52,289 bases of DNA from DATGMS01 sp040905145. Lineage in GTDB: Bacteria; Bacteroidota; Bacteroidia; Cytophagales; Cyclobacteriaceae. Positions 44,760 through 52,289 of this stretch are shown here, piece after piece. The first letter of the stretch is position 1. The number at the start of each line of letters is the position of its first letter. The notes beneath the pieces are model-generated. The model was given only the letters and a program-made list of their open reading frames with translations, did not search any database and had not been told where the DNA came from. The stretch spans positions 1 through 52,289 of the forward strand of contig JBBDSC010000046.1 in NCBI GenBank assembly GCA_040905145.1, in the 5' to 3' direction. The position numbers were made by a program, and so were the translations under genes.

Positions 44760-44820
44760 GGTTTCACGCCCGCCTCCCGGAGGACAGGAAATGGACGCAA
44801 AGGTTAGGCGCCAAGACCGC
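44760..44820. repeat. GGCGCCAAGAC/ACGCAAAGG-type intergenic repeat
   Basis: The spacer between the dehydrogenase and the PHP-like gene contains TTTCACGCCCGCCTCCCGG and GACGCAAAGGTTAGGCGCCA, resembling an interspersed motif (ACGCAAAGGCGCAAAGAC) found in many Bacteroidota genomes. From memory of such genomes only. Confidence 0.4.
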
Positions 44821-44844
44821 AGCAGAATTACAAAACTATAAAAT

Positions 44845-46941
44845 ATGAACCTTAAATTATACCTTTGCAACATTATCCTATTGATTTTTTATTTATGTTT
44901 TGGTACTCTGGCAACCGCACAAACCTCCGTAGACCTTTCCGGTTTTGACAAAAGAGGTAGTGCCATGGCTACTACTGATGAAGATATTCTAGAAATTACC
45001 TGGCCCACCGGGGAAACAGAAAAAGGAAAGATAGTGGTTGACCTGGAAAAGGGAAAGCCGTTGTTCGGGAGTATTCAAATAACCAAGGAAGGGATCTTTA
45101 AAGAAATTGCCACGGGATTGGATCCTGCTTTTGTGCTTACTGTAGGTAAAAGGGACCTTACAAAAGCAAGTGGCTGGAATATTTTTTTTGATAAAACGGC
45201 CTACCTGCCCCATAAATCCCATGTTGTGGAACTGGATAAACGGGAAGCCAGGGTAATCAGCCAGGGATCCAGAACAAAAATTATAGTTTCCGAGGTAAAT
45301 GCAGGCGTATTCTCCGGATCACTGGAAATAACCTTGTTTAACGGCAGCCCATTAATGAATATGGCGGCAGTAATGCGTACGGATATGGATTCTGTAGCCA
45401 TTATCTATGATGCGGGATTAGCAAGTAAGGAAGCCGTATGGGAAGAGATCTTCTGGGCTGATCCTCAGGATTATATCCTAGCTGTAAAGGTAGATGTCAC
45501 AACCGCCAGTAAAAATTTAGCGGTAAAATACAGAACCATCATTGGTGAAAGCAAAGAGGGAAGCATTTCCATATTCCCTCCTCCCCATCAATATTTTTAT
45601 CCACTTGACAATGCCTATAATTTAAAATACACTTGGTATGGCACCAATTACCGTGACATAATCCCGGAGTTTGGAATCGGAATAAGGCATGATTTGATGG
45701 GGGATAGACGTCATGTGCCCTGGTTTAATGCACCTCCAAACACCAGGCAACGCTTAAACTTTTTTGTTTTATTAAGCACAGAAAAAGACGGTCAGGTCCT
45801 TGAAAAGGTGAAGCAGTTCACCAATGGTGATACTTTCAAATCTATTCCTGGATACAAAACCATGGCCAGCCATTTCCACACAGAACATATTGATGATGTT
45901 CTTACCCATAAACCTTTGCCGGAGATTCCCGGTCATGTGAAAGCTTTGAGGAACATGGGAGTCAATATCATGCATTTAGGAGAATTTCACTTGGCTGGAA
46001 ATCCGAGGGATCCGGGGCCCAGAAGATTGCCAGAGTTCAAATTGATGTTTGAAGAATGTGAGAGGCTTTCGAGTGGGAATTTTCTTATGCTTCCCGGCGA
46101 AGAACCCAACAGCCATTTCGCGGGACATTGGATGAATATTTTCCCAAAACCTGTTTATTGGATCATGTCCAGAGAGGCAGATCAGCCTTTTATTGAAGAG
46201 GTTCCCGGATATGGTAAGGTATACAGGGTTGGCAATAAAGAAGAGATGCTGAAGCTGCTGGAAGTGGAAAATGGCCTTGCATGGACTGCCCACGCCCGCA
46301 CAAAAGGGTCTACTGGTTTCCCCGATCAGTACAAGGAGGAAGAATTCTTTAATTCTGATCGTTTCTTTGGTGCGGCATGGAAACCAATTCCTGCTGATCT
46401 GTCCCAACCAAGGTTAGGAAAACGGGTGCTGGATTTAATGGATGATATGGCTAACTGGGGCCACAAAAAGTATGCGATCGGAGAAGCTGATTTGTTTAAG
46501 CTTGAACCTGATTATGAGATTTATGGGCACATGAATATCAATTATATGCAAATGGACAAGCTGCCTAAATTTGAAGAAGGTTGGCAACCGGTATTGGAGG
46601 CGATGGAAAAGGGGGGATTTTTTGTAACGACCGGGGAAATCCTATTGCCGACATTTACTGTAAACGGAAAAGGTTCAGGAGAAACATTGGAGCTGGAAGG
46701 AAATGGAAGGGCAGAGGTTAACATGGAAATTGATTGGACATTTCCATTAAATTTTGCGGAGATCATTTCCGGTGATGGGAATCAGGTTTATCGTGAAAGG
46801 ATCAACCTGGATGACACCCAAGCTTTTGGAAAGCAAAAATTTAACTTTACTACGGATCTCAAGGACAGATCTTGGGTAAGGCTGGAAGTATGGGATGTTG
46901 CTGCCAATGGTGCATTCACACAGTTTGTATGGCTTGAGTAA
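44845..46941 (+). CDS. Secreted PHP/CehA-like metallohydrolase, function unknown
   Basis: A 698-residue protein with a signal peptide (residues 1-25, ending ATA). The first 330 residues are beta-rich and unassigned. From about residue 335 there is a PHP-like domain: ASHFHTEH (H343, H345, H348), LPGEEPNSHFAGHW (E419, E420, H424, H428) and WTAHARTKG (H483) would form a metal centre, with GEADLF further on. This resembles CehA/McbA-type phosphoesterases or carboxylesterases. A C-terminal beta domain follows. Substrate cannot be named. Confidence 0.65.
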   Translation: MNLKLYLCNIILLIFYLCFGTLATAQTSVDLSGFDKRGSAMATTDEDILEITWPTGETEKGKIVVDLEKGKPLFGSIQITKEGIFKEIATGLDPAFVLTVGKRDLTKASGWNIFFDKTAYLPHKSHVVELDKREARVISQGSRTKIIVSEVNAGVFSGSLEITLFNGSPLMNMAAVMRTDMDSVAIIYDAGLASKEAVWEEIFWADPQDYILAVKVDVTTASKNLAVKYRTIIGESKEGSISIFPPPHQYFYPLDNAYNLKYTWYGTNYRDIIPEFGIGIRHDLMGDRRHVPWFNAPPNTRQRLNFFVLLSTEKDGQVLEKVKQFTNGDTFKSIPGYKTMASHFHTEHIDDVLTHKPLPEIPGHVKALRNMGVNIMHLGEFHLAGNPRDPGPRRLPEFKLMFEECERLSSGNFLMLPGEEPNSHFAGHWMNIFPKPVYWIMSREADQPFIEEVPGYGKVYRVGNKEEMLKLLEVENGLAWTAHARTKGSTGFPDQYKEEEFFNSDRFFGAAWKPIPADLSQPRLGKRVLDLMDDMANWGHKKYAIGEADLFKLEPDYEIYGHMNINYMQMDKLPKFEEGWQPVLEAMEKGGFFVTTGEILLPTFTVNGKGSGETLELEGNGRAEVNMEIDWTFPLNFAEIISGDGNQVYRERINLDDTQAFGKQKFNFTTDLKDRSWVRLEVWDVAANGAFTQFVWLE

Positions 46942-46961
46942 TGGCTTTTGTAGGACAATAA

Positions 46962-46999
46962 GCACTATAGGGAAATGGTAAAATCTTCTCCTATAGTGC
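46962..46999. terminator. Strong inverted repeat between convergent genes
   Basis: A perfect ten-base stem, GCACTATAGG (46962-46971) and CCTATAGTGC (46990-46999), with an 18-base loop, lies between the PHP-like gene (plus) and the DUF1080 gene (minus). A T-rich region follows at some distance (47012-47035), so bidirectional termination is plausible, although the stem is not directly followed by a T run. Confidence 0.55.
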
Positions 47000-47040
47000 C
47001 ATTAATTAGTATTACTTTTAGTTTTTATCTTTTAACTCTC

Positions 47041-47850
47041 CTATAACCGCCTAATCCTAATATTCCTAAAGAAAACCTTATCGTGGTGATCTGTGAGCAG
47101 GATATGGCCTTCGGGTATCTGGCCATAATCAGGGTAATCCTTGAATTTGGTTTCCTCCATTTTATCCATAAAACCTTTGCTGCCCCTTTGATAACTGACT
47201 ACTTTGGTGCCATTTAACCAATGTTCCACCTGATTGCCTTTGGCAATGATCCTGGCATGATTCCATTGATCAGCTGGATTTAGGGTTTTGTTTTCAGGTG
47301 CATAAAGTAGATAAAGGGCCCCTGTCGAAGATAGCCCGTTCGGATCCTTCTTTATTTCGTCATGATTTAAATCGTCTATTATCTGGTATTCAGGACCGTT
47401 AATCACCACATTGCCGTTGCTTTTATTGGTGATGGAATCTACAAAATACTTGATCCCACTGTTTGCTCCATGGGTGAGTTTAAAGTCCCAGGCCAATTCA
47501 AAATCGCCATACTTTTCCCGGGTGACAATATCACCTCCTCTTTCAGCCAAGACCAGAGATCCCTCTTCTATTACCCAGGCATCTGAAGGAAAAGTTTCAC
47601 TTTTAACGCTCCTCCATTTTTGGAGGTCTTCTCCATCAAACAACAATTCCCATCCTTCGGATTTTTCTTGTTCTGTCAGTGTGATAAGGTTTTCGTCTGT
47701 ACGGTTTCCTTCATTCATTGAATTGGTGATCCCTTCCTGCTTTTGGTTATCATTATCAGAAGAATCGGAGCCTGAACAGCTTATTATAAGGGGCAGGAAA
47801 ATCAAGCTGGTTATTCCCCAAAAGAATTTTTTAAAGGTCATTATTTTCAT
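47041..47850 (-). CDS. DUF1080 lipoprotein (3-keto-disaccharide hydrolase family)
   Basis: A 269-residue lipoprotein with lipobox IISC (C25), so it is outer-membrane or periplasm-anchored. The mature domain is a concanavalin-like jelly roll of the 3-keto-disaccharide hydrolase family (DUF1080): WELLFDGEDLQKWRSV, AWDFKLTHGANSGIKYF and NGPEYQIIDD are hallmarks. Some members cleave 3-keto-glucosides; others only bind sugars. It lies in the carbohydrate cluster with the Gfo/Idh/MocA gene at 50378, which could supply oxidised sugars. Confidence 0.9.
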   Translation of the reverse strand: MKIMTFKKFFWGITSLIFLPLIISCSGSDSSDNDNQKQEGITNSMNEGNRTDENLITLTEQEKSEGWELLFDGEDLQKWRSVKSETFPSDAWVIEEGSLVLAERGGDIVTREKYGDFELAWDFKLTHGANSGIKYFVDSITNKSNGNVVINGPEYQIIDDLNHDEIKKDPNGLSSTGALYLLYAPENKTLNPADQWNHARIIAKGNQVEHWLNGTKVVSYQRGSKGFMDKMEETKFKDYPDYGQIPEGHILLTDHHDKVFFRNIRIRRL

Positions 47851-47927
47851 ATTTTAGTAGGTATGGATGAAATGGTATTTAAAGTTAAATTTTTTCTTTA
47901 GATTCAGCATCTTTCTTTCATGAAACT

Positions 47928-48740
47928 TTATTGTCCTGCAATGCCGTCAAGCCATTTTACCAGTTCCTCTTGTTGTGCATCCGTAAAATGGTTGAATTCG
48001 TGGAGTGTCCTGAATTGCAGGTTTTTTGGAGCATCTAATGAATTATAGATCACTTGTGCTTCCTCAACACTCTGCTTAACCTGATCATGATCCGCATGCC
48101 TGTCCAATTCCGGAGCAATTACAAGCATTGGTCTTGGGGCAATGGTGGAAAGGATCTCCTTAAAATCTACGGGAATTCTGTTTTCATTTTCCTTAAAGAA
48201 TCCCAGCCTGGGAATCAGCCCATAAAGATGAGAATAGGCCTTTAACCCTTCCACATGATCAGAAGCAGTTCTCAAGGGGGTGAAGGCACTGGCTACACCG
48301 ACTCCTGCAATCCTGGGTTCTAAAGCTGCGGTAAACAAACTTACCGTTCCACCCAGGGAATAACCCGCCGCATAAATTTTGTCCTTATCAATAAATTCCA
48401 CATCTTCCAAGGCATCAACGGCTGCCCGGGTATCAGTTACCATTTTTCCTAGCTTGGACCAGTGAGGGTAACGTTCATAAAAGTAAGTCCCTGCCTCAAT
48501 ACGTGTTCCATATCCTATAAGATCCATGGCCAAAATTGCCACTCCTTTTGATAAAATATCCTCAAACAAGGAATTTAATCTGCTGTCAAAACTGTCATAG
48601 GAGGAAGGTTGTTCCTGTAGGAGAATCAATTCTTGCAGGTAATTTTTCCGGATTTCTTCTTCAGTTTGTGCCTTTATCTGATAGGACTTGAAAAAGACTA
48701 TGAGAAGGGCTAAGAGAAGGAATTTTATATATTTAAACAT
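47928..48740 (-). CDS. Secreted alpha/beta hydrolase, apparently lacking its middle section
   Basis: A 270-residue protein with signal peptide (residues 1-24, ending IKAQ). The C-terminal part is a clear esterase: nucleophile GYSLGG (S128), acid in APELDRHAD and histidine EFNHFT (H251). Homologues of this type are much longer, with the N-terminal leader EEEIRKNYLQELILLQEQP followed by several hundred residues before the segment DSFDSRLNSLFEDIL. Here the two are joined at about residue 47, suggesting an in-frame internal deletion. Activity is uncertain. If intact, it would be a carbohydrate esterase-like enzyme. Confidence 0.65.
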   Translation of the reverse strand: MFKYIKFLLLALLIVFFKSYQIKAQTEEEIRKNYLQELILLQEQPSSYDSFDSRLNSLFEDILSKGVAILAMDLIGYGTRIEAGTYFYERYPHWSKLGKMVTDTRAAVDALEDVEFIDKDKIYAAGYSLGGTVSLFTAALEPRIAGVGVASAFTPLRTASDHVEGLKAYSHLYGLIPRLGFFKENENRIPVDFKEILSTIAPRPMLVIAPELDRHADHDQVKQSVEEAQVIYNSLDAPKNLQFRTLHEFNHFTDAQQEELVKWLDGIAGQ

Positions 48741-48832
48741 TTTTATTAAGGAAAGCCCTTGAATGGTGTCGTGTGCGTTACCCTAAATTTACATAAAAAC
48801 CTTTAAAAGAAAATTTTATGTTTTTAATGCTA

Positions 48833-49990
48833 TCATTCAGATTTGTCGAGAAAATGCTCAAAAAACCGGTAAATCACCTCGTTGGATTCAGCATTTGGTG
48901 AATGATCCGGACGGTTGGTCATGGCTACACGGTTTTTGTACCCCAATAAACTGTTGACGGCTATGGTATGGTTAAGGGGGATCCACCGTTCTACCGGATC
49001 TTCTGAACCCCCAGAAACCAAAAAAGGCCTGGGCGCCATTAATGCATGGATTTCGTGCAGGTCGTGGCCCTCTGCCAAAAGGTGGGGATATAATCCTTTC
49101 GCCGGATTTTCCTCATCCGGAATTCCTCTTTTGCGCCAGGGTGGGGTATGATATCCCAAATACCAAGGTTCCCAATAATTGACGCTGGGACGTGATTTTT
49201 CAAATACAATACCGGGATCTGACCAAGCAGCACAGGCAAATTTGTCAAAAAGGCTGGAAGCAAACATGGCCCATTTTCCGCCATAGGAATGCCCTGTGAT
49301 ACCGATCCGGGTGGAATCGACTTCTGGGATTTTGGCAAGAACATGCCAGGCATTGGCGGCAGCGTAAGCCAGCATGGAAAGTGGTTCCACTTGGGCATTG
49401 TCAATGGATGGATAATAAATGGAATAGGTTTTATTATCGGTAGTTTCGGTTGTACCTAGGGAAAGGGTGACAAATCCCCGTTTTGCCAATTGGTAAGCAA
49501 AATCCCGATAGGGGTTATCACTCAAGCCTATAGCCGTCTCCGGTTCATAAAAGACAGTGATAACAGCGGGTTTTTTGCCCTCTCCATCAGGAATCAGGAG
49601 GTATCCCTCTGTTTTTTGACCAGGGACCCAGTCAAAACTTACTTTATGTTGGGTGAAGTTTTCCCTTCGTGATGTCTCAAGTATTTCTATTTCCTGGTCT
49701 TCCAGCAAAGGAGGCCACTTGCCCATCAACCCATGCCAGCGGCCCATGATTTCCTTGCGTCTCTTTTGCCAATCCTGAGGGGTTTTTACCGGCTTGCCAT
49801 TATCAAAGATTAGGGGAGAGGTATAGTCTCCATACTTTTCCTGTAGTTCTTTGGGAGGTGAAAAATAGGGGGAAATTTTCTTCCAGGTGGAATTATTGGA
49901 GCTTTGAGCATTGGAAACCGGATCAATGCAAAGGGCAAATGTAATGACCAATCCAATTTTTAGTAGGGGCTTTATGAAGCCGATGAGCAT
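48833..49990 (-). CDS. Secreted alpha/beta hydrolase (acetylxylan esterase-like)
   Basis: A 385-residue protein with a signal peptide (residues 5-26, FIKPLLKIGLVITFALC). The alpha/beta hydrolase core has the nucleophile motif GITGHSYGGKWAMF, an acid region APRPFLVSGGSEDPVERW and a histidine in RPDHSPNAES. The preceding N-terminal sequence (WKKISPYFSPPKEL) is as in the dienelactone hydrolase/acetyl esterase families of Bacteroidota. The longer frame to 50068 runs into the DUF5009 relic, so ATG 49990 is chosen. Confidence 0.8.
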   Translation of the reverse strand: MLIGFIKPLLKIGLVITFALCIDPVSNAQSSNNSTWKKISPYFSPPKELQEKYGDYTSPLIFDNGKPVKTPQDWQKRRKEIMGRWHGLMGKWPPLLEDQEIEILETSRRENFTQHKVSFDWVPGQKTEGYLLIPDGEGKKPAVITVFYEPETAIGLSDNPYRDFAYQLAKRGFVTLSLGTTETTDNKTYSIYYPSIDNAQVEPLSMLAYAAANAWHVLAKIPEVDSTRIGITGHSYGGKWAMFASSLFDKFACAAWSDPGIVFEKSRPSVNYWEPWYLGYHTPPWRKRGIPDEENPAKGLYPHLLAEGHDLHEIHALMAPRPFLVSGGSEDPVERWIPLNHTIAVNSLLGYKNRVAMTNRPDHSPNAESNEVIYRFFEHFLDKSE

Positions 49991-50009
49991 AGGGTTACTG
50001 TTTTTACTA

Positions 50010-50238
50010 TTATAGTATAAGATCTCCGGCTCCATATCCGGGAACCGGAATAAGAAACAAGGCGGCATAATAGGAAAGCAATATACCTGCTACCCATTTC
50101 CAGAAGGACCAAAAAGGTACCCGCACCCGATATGAACAACATATCAAAACTACGTAAGGCATCTATGGACAGGATTCGGGTATTGGGTTTAAGTAACGGG
50201 GCTTTTGACATGGGTTTAAGTAAAGGGGTTGTCTCCAT
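50010..50238 (-). pseudogene. Relic of a DUF5009/heparan-alpha-glucosaminide N-acetyltransferase-like gene
   Basis: On the minus strand the start reads RILSIDALRSFDMLFISGAG and TFLVLLE, the N-terminus of DUF5009 (NagX-like) membrane acetyltransferases. About 20 bases on, a different frame gives GILLSYYAALFLIPVPGYGA then GDLIL and stop, which is a segment from the middle of the same family. So most of the gene is missing and the remainder is frameshifted. A near-direct repeat near its start (GGGTTTAAGTAACGGGG and GGGTTTAAGTAAAGGGG at 50184-50225) duplicates the sequence encoding PLLKP. Confidence 0.75.
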
Positions 50239-50280
50239 GTCCAGTTATTTTAAAGTGAAATAAGATTTTTATGGTATAGG

Positions 50281-50360
50281 ATATTGGAATGATGGAGAAT
50301 TGGAATAATGGAATGGTGAAATAGCTTCCTGCTTTACCATCATTCCACTATTTCATTGTC
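50281..50360. repeat. TGGAATRATGGA inverted repeat, copy C
   Basis: ATTGGAATGATGGAGAATT, then GGAATAATGGAATGGTGAAA, and downstream TTTACCATCATTCCACTATT form imperfect inverted arms. It lies 20 bases beyond the 3' end of the Gfo/Idh/MocA gene. Confidence 0.55.
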
Positions 50361-50377
50361 TGCCACAATTTAAGATA

Positions 50378-51730
50378 CTAAACAGTGGGTTCCCAGCCTT
50401 TATGGTATTCCCTGCTCCAATATTTCATGGCTGCTTTATTGTTAACAATATGGCCGTTTTTAGGATTGATATCCAAAGATTCCCCACAGCGTTGTGAAAT
50501 ATTTCCTAATTGGCAAAGTAAGGTACTGATGTGGCCACTTTCTATATCAGAATTTAAGGCAGTTCCTTTACGGATGCCGTCAAAGAAGTTTTGAATATGA
50601 TAGGCATCAAGATTCTGTGCAGGATTGGTGATGTTCCGAGCATCTATCTGGGAATCATTTTTCACCTCTTTGATCAGGTTATTTTTTAAATCATAAATCT
50701 TGTAGGAATTTCCTCCATCAATCTGTAAGGCACCATCCTCCCCATAGAAGATGACACCCACACTGGATCCTTCTACATCCAGACCATTACAACTACGGCC
50801 TTCCCACATGATTTGGGTTTTGTTGTCAAATTCCAGATTTATCACTTGCGTGTCCGGAGTTTCCCAGTCATCTTCATATCTGTATCTGCCTCCCGAAGAA
50901 GTTACTCTTTCCGGATAAGCAACATCTAGCCCCCAGCGTGCCAGGTCAATCATATGGGTGCCATTGTTCAAGGCTTCTCCGGTGCCCCAGTTCCAGAACC
51001 AATGCCAGTTATAATGGAGGATATTGTCTCTGAATCTCTCCCGTGGGGCCGGTCCCTGCCATAAGTCATAGTCCAACCAGGAAGGGACAGAAGTCTCCTT
51101 TCCCTCTCCAATGGGTCCCCGGTTGTTGGTGTACCAGGTCTTGGCGAAATAAGGTCTTCCTATTGCACCATCATGTACTTCTTTAATGCCTGCGACCACA
51201 TTGGGCCAGGACCTCCTTTGGTTCCCCATTTGTAGAATCCTCCCATATTTATCAGCGGCTTTGAGCAGGATTTCCCCTTCATTAGGGTTGTGGCTGGCAG
51301 GCTTTTCCAGGTAAACATCCTTTCCTGCTTTACATGCCAATATAGCAGCGGGTGCATGCCAGTGATCAGGAGCAGCCACAACCAAAGCATCCACATCCTT
51401 TTCCTCTAAGGTTTTTCTAAAATCTGAAGCGGATTTGGGTGCTTTTCCTTGTATTTTTTCTACTGCGGCACTGCATTTTTCAATGGCACGGGAATCAACA
51501 TCTGCCACATACAATACCTCACAATTTTCTTGGCTGGCAAAGTTCTTGGCCAAAGCAGTTCCTCTTCCGTTGACACCCATCACGGATACCTTTATGCGAT
51601 CATTGGCGCCCAATATGCTCCCATAGCTTTTGGCGGTAAATCCTGGCAAGATCCCACCTAGGGATAAGGTGGCAGTTCCTGCTATGGTTTTTTTAATAAA
51701 ATCCCTTCTCGAATCGTTTGATAATTTCAT
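50378..51730 (-). CDS. Tat-exported Gfo/Idh/MocA family oxidoreductase
   Basis: A 450-residue protein with a twin-arginine signal (NDSRRDFIKKTIAGTATL), so probably periplasmic. The NAD(P)-binding Rossmann motif is VSVMGVNGRGTALAKNFASQ and the catalytic lysine motif is EKPASHNPNEG, with DHWHAPAAILA before it. The C-terminal oxidoreductase domain contains WHWFWNWGTGEALNNGTHMI. Similar proteins include sugar dehydrogenases and alpha-N-acetylgalactosaminidase-like enzymes acting with bound NAD. The frame opens to 51859, but the Tat sequence starts at 51730. Confidence 0.9.
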   Translation of the reverse strand: MKLSNDSRRDFIKKTIAGTATLSLGGILPGFTAKSYGSILGANDRIKVSVMGVNGRGTALAKNFASQENCEVLYVADVDSRAIEKCSAAVEKIQGKAPKSASDFRKTLEEKDVDALVVAAPDHWHAPAAILACKAGKDVYLEKPASHNPNEGEILLKAADKYGRILQMGNQRRSWPNVVAGIKEVHDGAIGRPYFAKTWYTNNRGPIGEGKETSVPSWLDYDLWQGPAPRERFRDNILHYNWHWFWNWGTGEALNNGTHMIDLARWGLDVAYPERVTSSGGRYRYEDDWETPDTQVINLEFDNKTQIMWEGRSCNGLDVEGSSVGVIFYGEDGALQIDGGNSYKIYDLKNNLIKEVKNDSQIDARNITNPAQNLDAYHIQNFFDGIRKGTALNSDIESGHISTLLCQLGNISQRCGESLDINPKNGHIVNNKAAMKYWSREYHKGWEPTV

Positions 51731-51867
51731 CAGTCTATAAATTTGTTTATTGATTTTATTGCCCCAACTCGTTAACGTACCCGAATCTACTAAGAAAAAT
51801 TTAAATTGCAAATGCTTCTTTGGAGGAATATTAAGATGCCGCTTTGTTGTGGAATCCATTGTAGATA

Positions 51868-52284
51868 TTAATTTTCAATTTGTTCATAGAATGTCAATAA
51901 GTTCCGATCTAGGTCCAGTACAGGGAATTCACGTGTCCCCCACGATGTTTCTTCCATAAGCGTTTCAGGACTGTATAACATCTCTTTTTTCTTAAATTCG
52001 CTGTAAAAATTATCTATTTCTTCAACTTCAATTCTACAACTGTGGGTGCCTGCAATAAAAGTTTCAGCTCCGCTAAAAACAGGTTTAAGAAACAATAGTA
52101 TGCTTCTCCATTTCCAACTTTTATCATAAGCAGCCCATAAATGGATTTCGACACGGTCACGAATAATTTTGGCGAATCCCTTGTCCTGGTAAGCACAAGT
52201 GAAACCTAATTTGCACTGATAAAAGTTAACCGCCTTTTCAATGTCATGAACAGGAAGTGCCGGAACTGTGTTGGTCATTCTCAT
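51868..52284 (-). CDS. VOC family protein (glyoxalase/bleomycin resistance-like)
   Basis: A 138-residue vicinal oxygen chelate protein: paired beta-alpha-beta-beta-beta modules with PALPVHDIEKAVNFYQCKLGF at the front and FPVLDLDRNLLTFYE at the end, resembling bleomycin-binding proteins. Metal-binding H and E residues include EIHLW. Whether it acts as an enzyme or binding protein is unknown. The start could be 52284 or the nearby ATG 52278 (MTNTVPALPV); the window ends five bases beyond, so an upstream start cannot be ruled out. Confidence 0.85.
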   Translation of the reverse strand: MRMTNTVPALPVHDIEKAVNFYQCKLGFTCAYQDKGFAKIIRDRVEIHLWAAYDKSWKWRSILLFLKPVFSGAETFIAGTHSCRIEVEEIDNFYSEFKKKEMLYSPETLMEETSWGTREFPVLDLDRNLLTFYEQIEN

Positions 52285-52289
52285 TTGCT

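Noticed and set aside
51731..51859. Upstream extension of the Gfo/Idh/MocA frame
   Set aside because: It would place 43 residues ahead of the Tat signal, which must be N-terminal.
1..52289. CRISPR array, tRNA, rRNA, prophage or complete IS element
   Set aside because: No regular direct repeats with spacers, no tRNA-like cloverleaf, and no transposase or integrase gene were seen.

Overview
The window looks like a chromosomal segment of a Bacteroidota bacterium, most likely order Cytophagales (Cyclobacterium/Algoriphagus-like). This rests on type IX secretion C-terminal sorting domains, menaquinone genes of Bacteroidota type, a bifunctional RibBA, a Bacteroidota-type Mrp without the usual CxxC, several exact or near TAnnTTTG (-7) promoter elements, weak Shine-Dalgarno signals, many short secreted proteins ending their signal in AQ/SQ, and moderate GC. 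No tRNA, rRNA, CRISPR array, prophage or intact insertion sequence was found. The genus is inference.

Layout. 1-5.6 kb: pirin; a Tat-exported sugar isomerase-like protein; a MIOX-SSS transporter pair for myo-inositol oxidation and solute uptake; a decayed sulfatase tail; a DUF4160/DUF2442 pair. 5.6-9.0 kb: menaquinone operon menI-menF-menD (minus strand). 9.0-18.2 kb: histidine phosphatase, Nif3/zinc-ribbon pair, LpxK, putative porin, MiaE-like hydroxylase, a lone MacB-type permease and a kelch protein. 18.2-22.9 kb: translationally coupled operon of a GltD-like flavoprotein and a two-subunit 2-oxoacid:ferredoxin oxidoreductase. 23.3-25.9 kb: glycolytic block mgsA-pfkA facing fba. 26.1-34.4 kb: a cytosolic substrate-binding-like protein, a repeat-rich relic zone, surE, ribBA, dnaG, mrp and nifU. 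34.4-43.4 kb: secreted M43 metalloprotease, PASTA protein, T9SS cargo protein, rhodanese and a Tat-type PhoD phosphatase. 43.5-52.3 kb: accessory carbohydrate region with a PQQ sugar dehydrogenase, a PHP-like secreted hydrolase, a DUF1080 lipoprotein, two esterases, a GH-linked Gfo/Idh/MocA oxidoreductase and a VOC protein.

How it fits together. Housekeeping genes (menaquinone, glycolysis, primase, riboflavin, Fe-S assembly, lipid A) alternate with secreted or lipoprotein enzymes for carbohydrates and phosphate esters. Gene decay is visible in the accessory parts: a sulfatase tail with a one-base deletion, a DUF5009 acyltransferase reduced to two out-of-frame pieces, an esterase that seems to have lost its middle, and relics of an outer membrane protein and of an unknown protein.

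The observations most worth a second look are the Kor-GltD operon, the possible leaderless cytosolic binding protein at 26110, the REP-like palindrome cluster at 27.3 kb, the dispersed TGGAATRATGGA inverted repeats, the structured leader with small ORFs before mrp, and the PHP-like 698-residue protein. I did not find a clearly new defence or mobile system.
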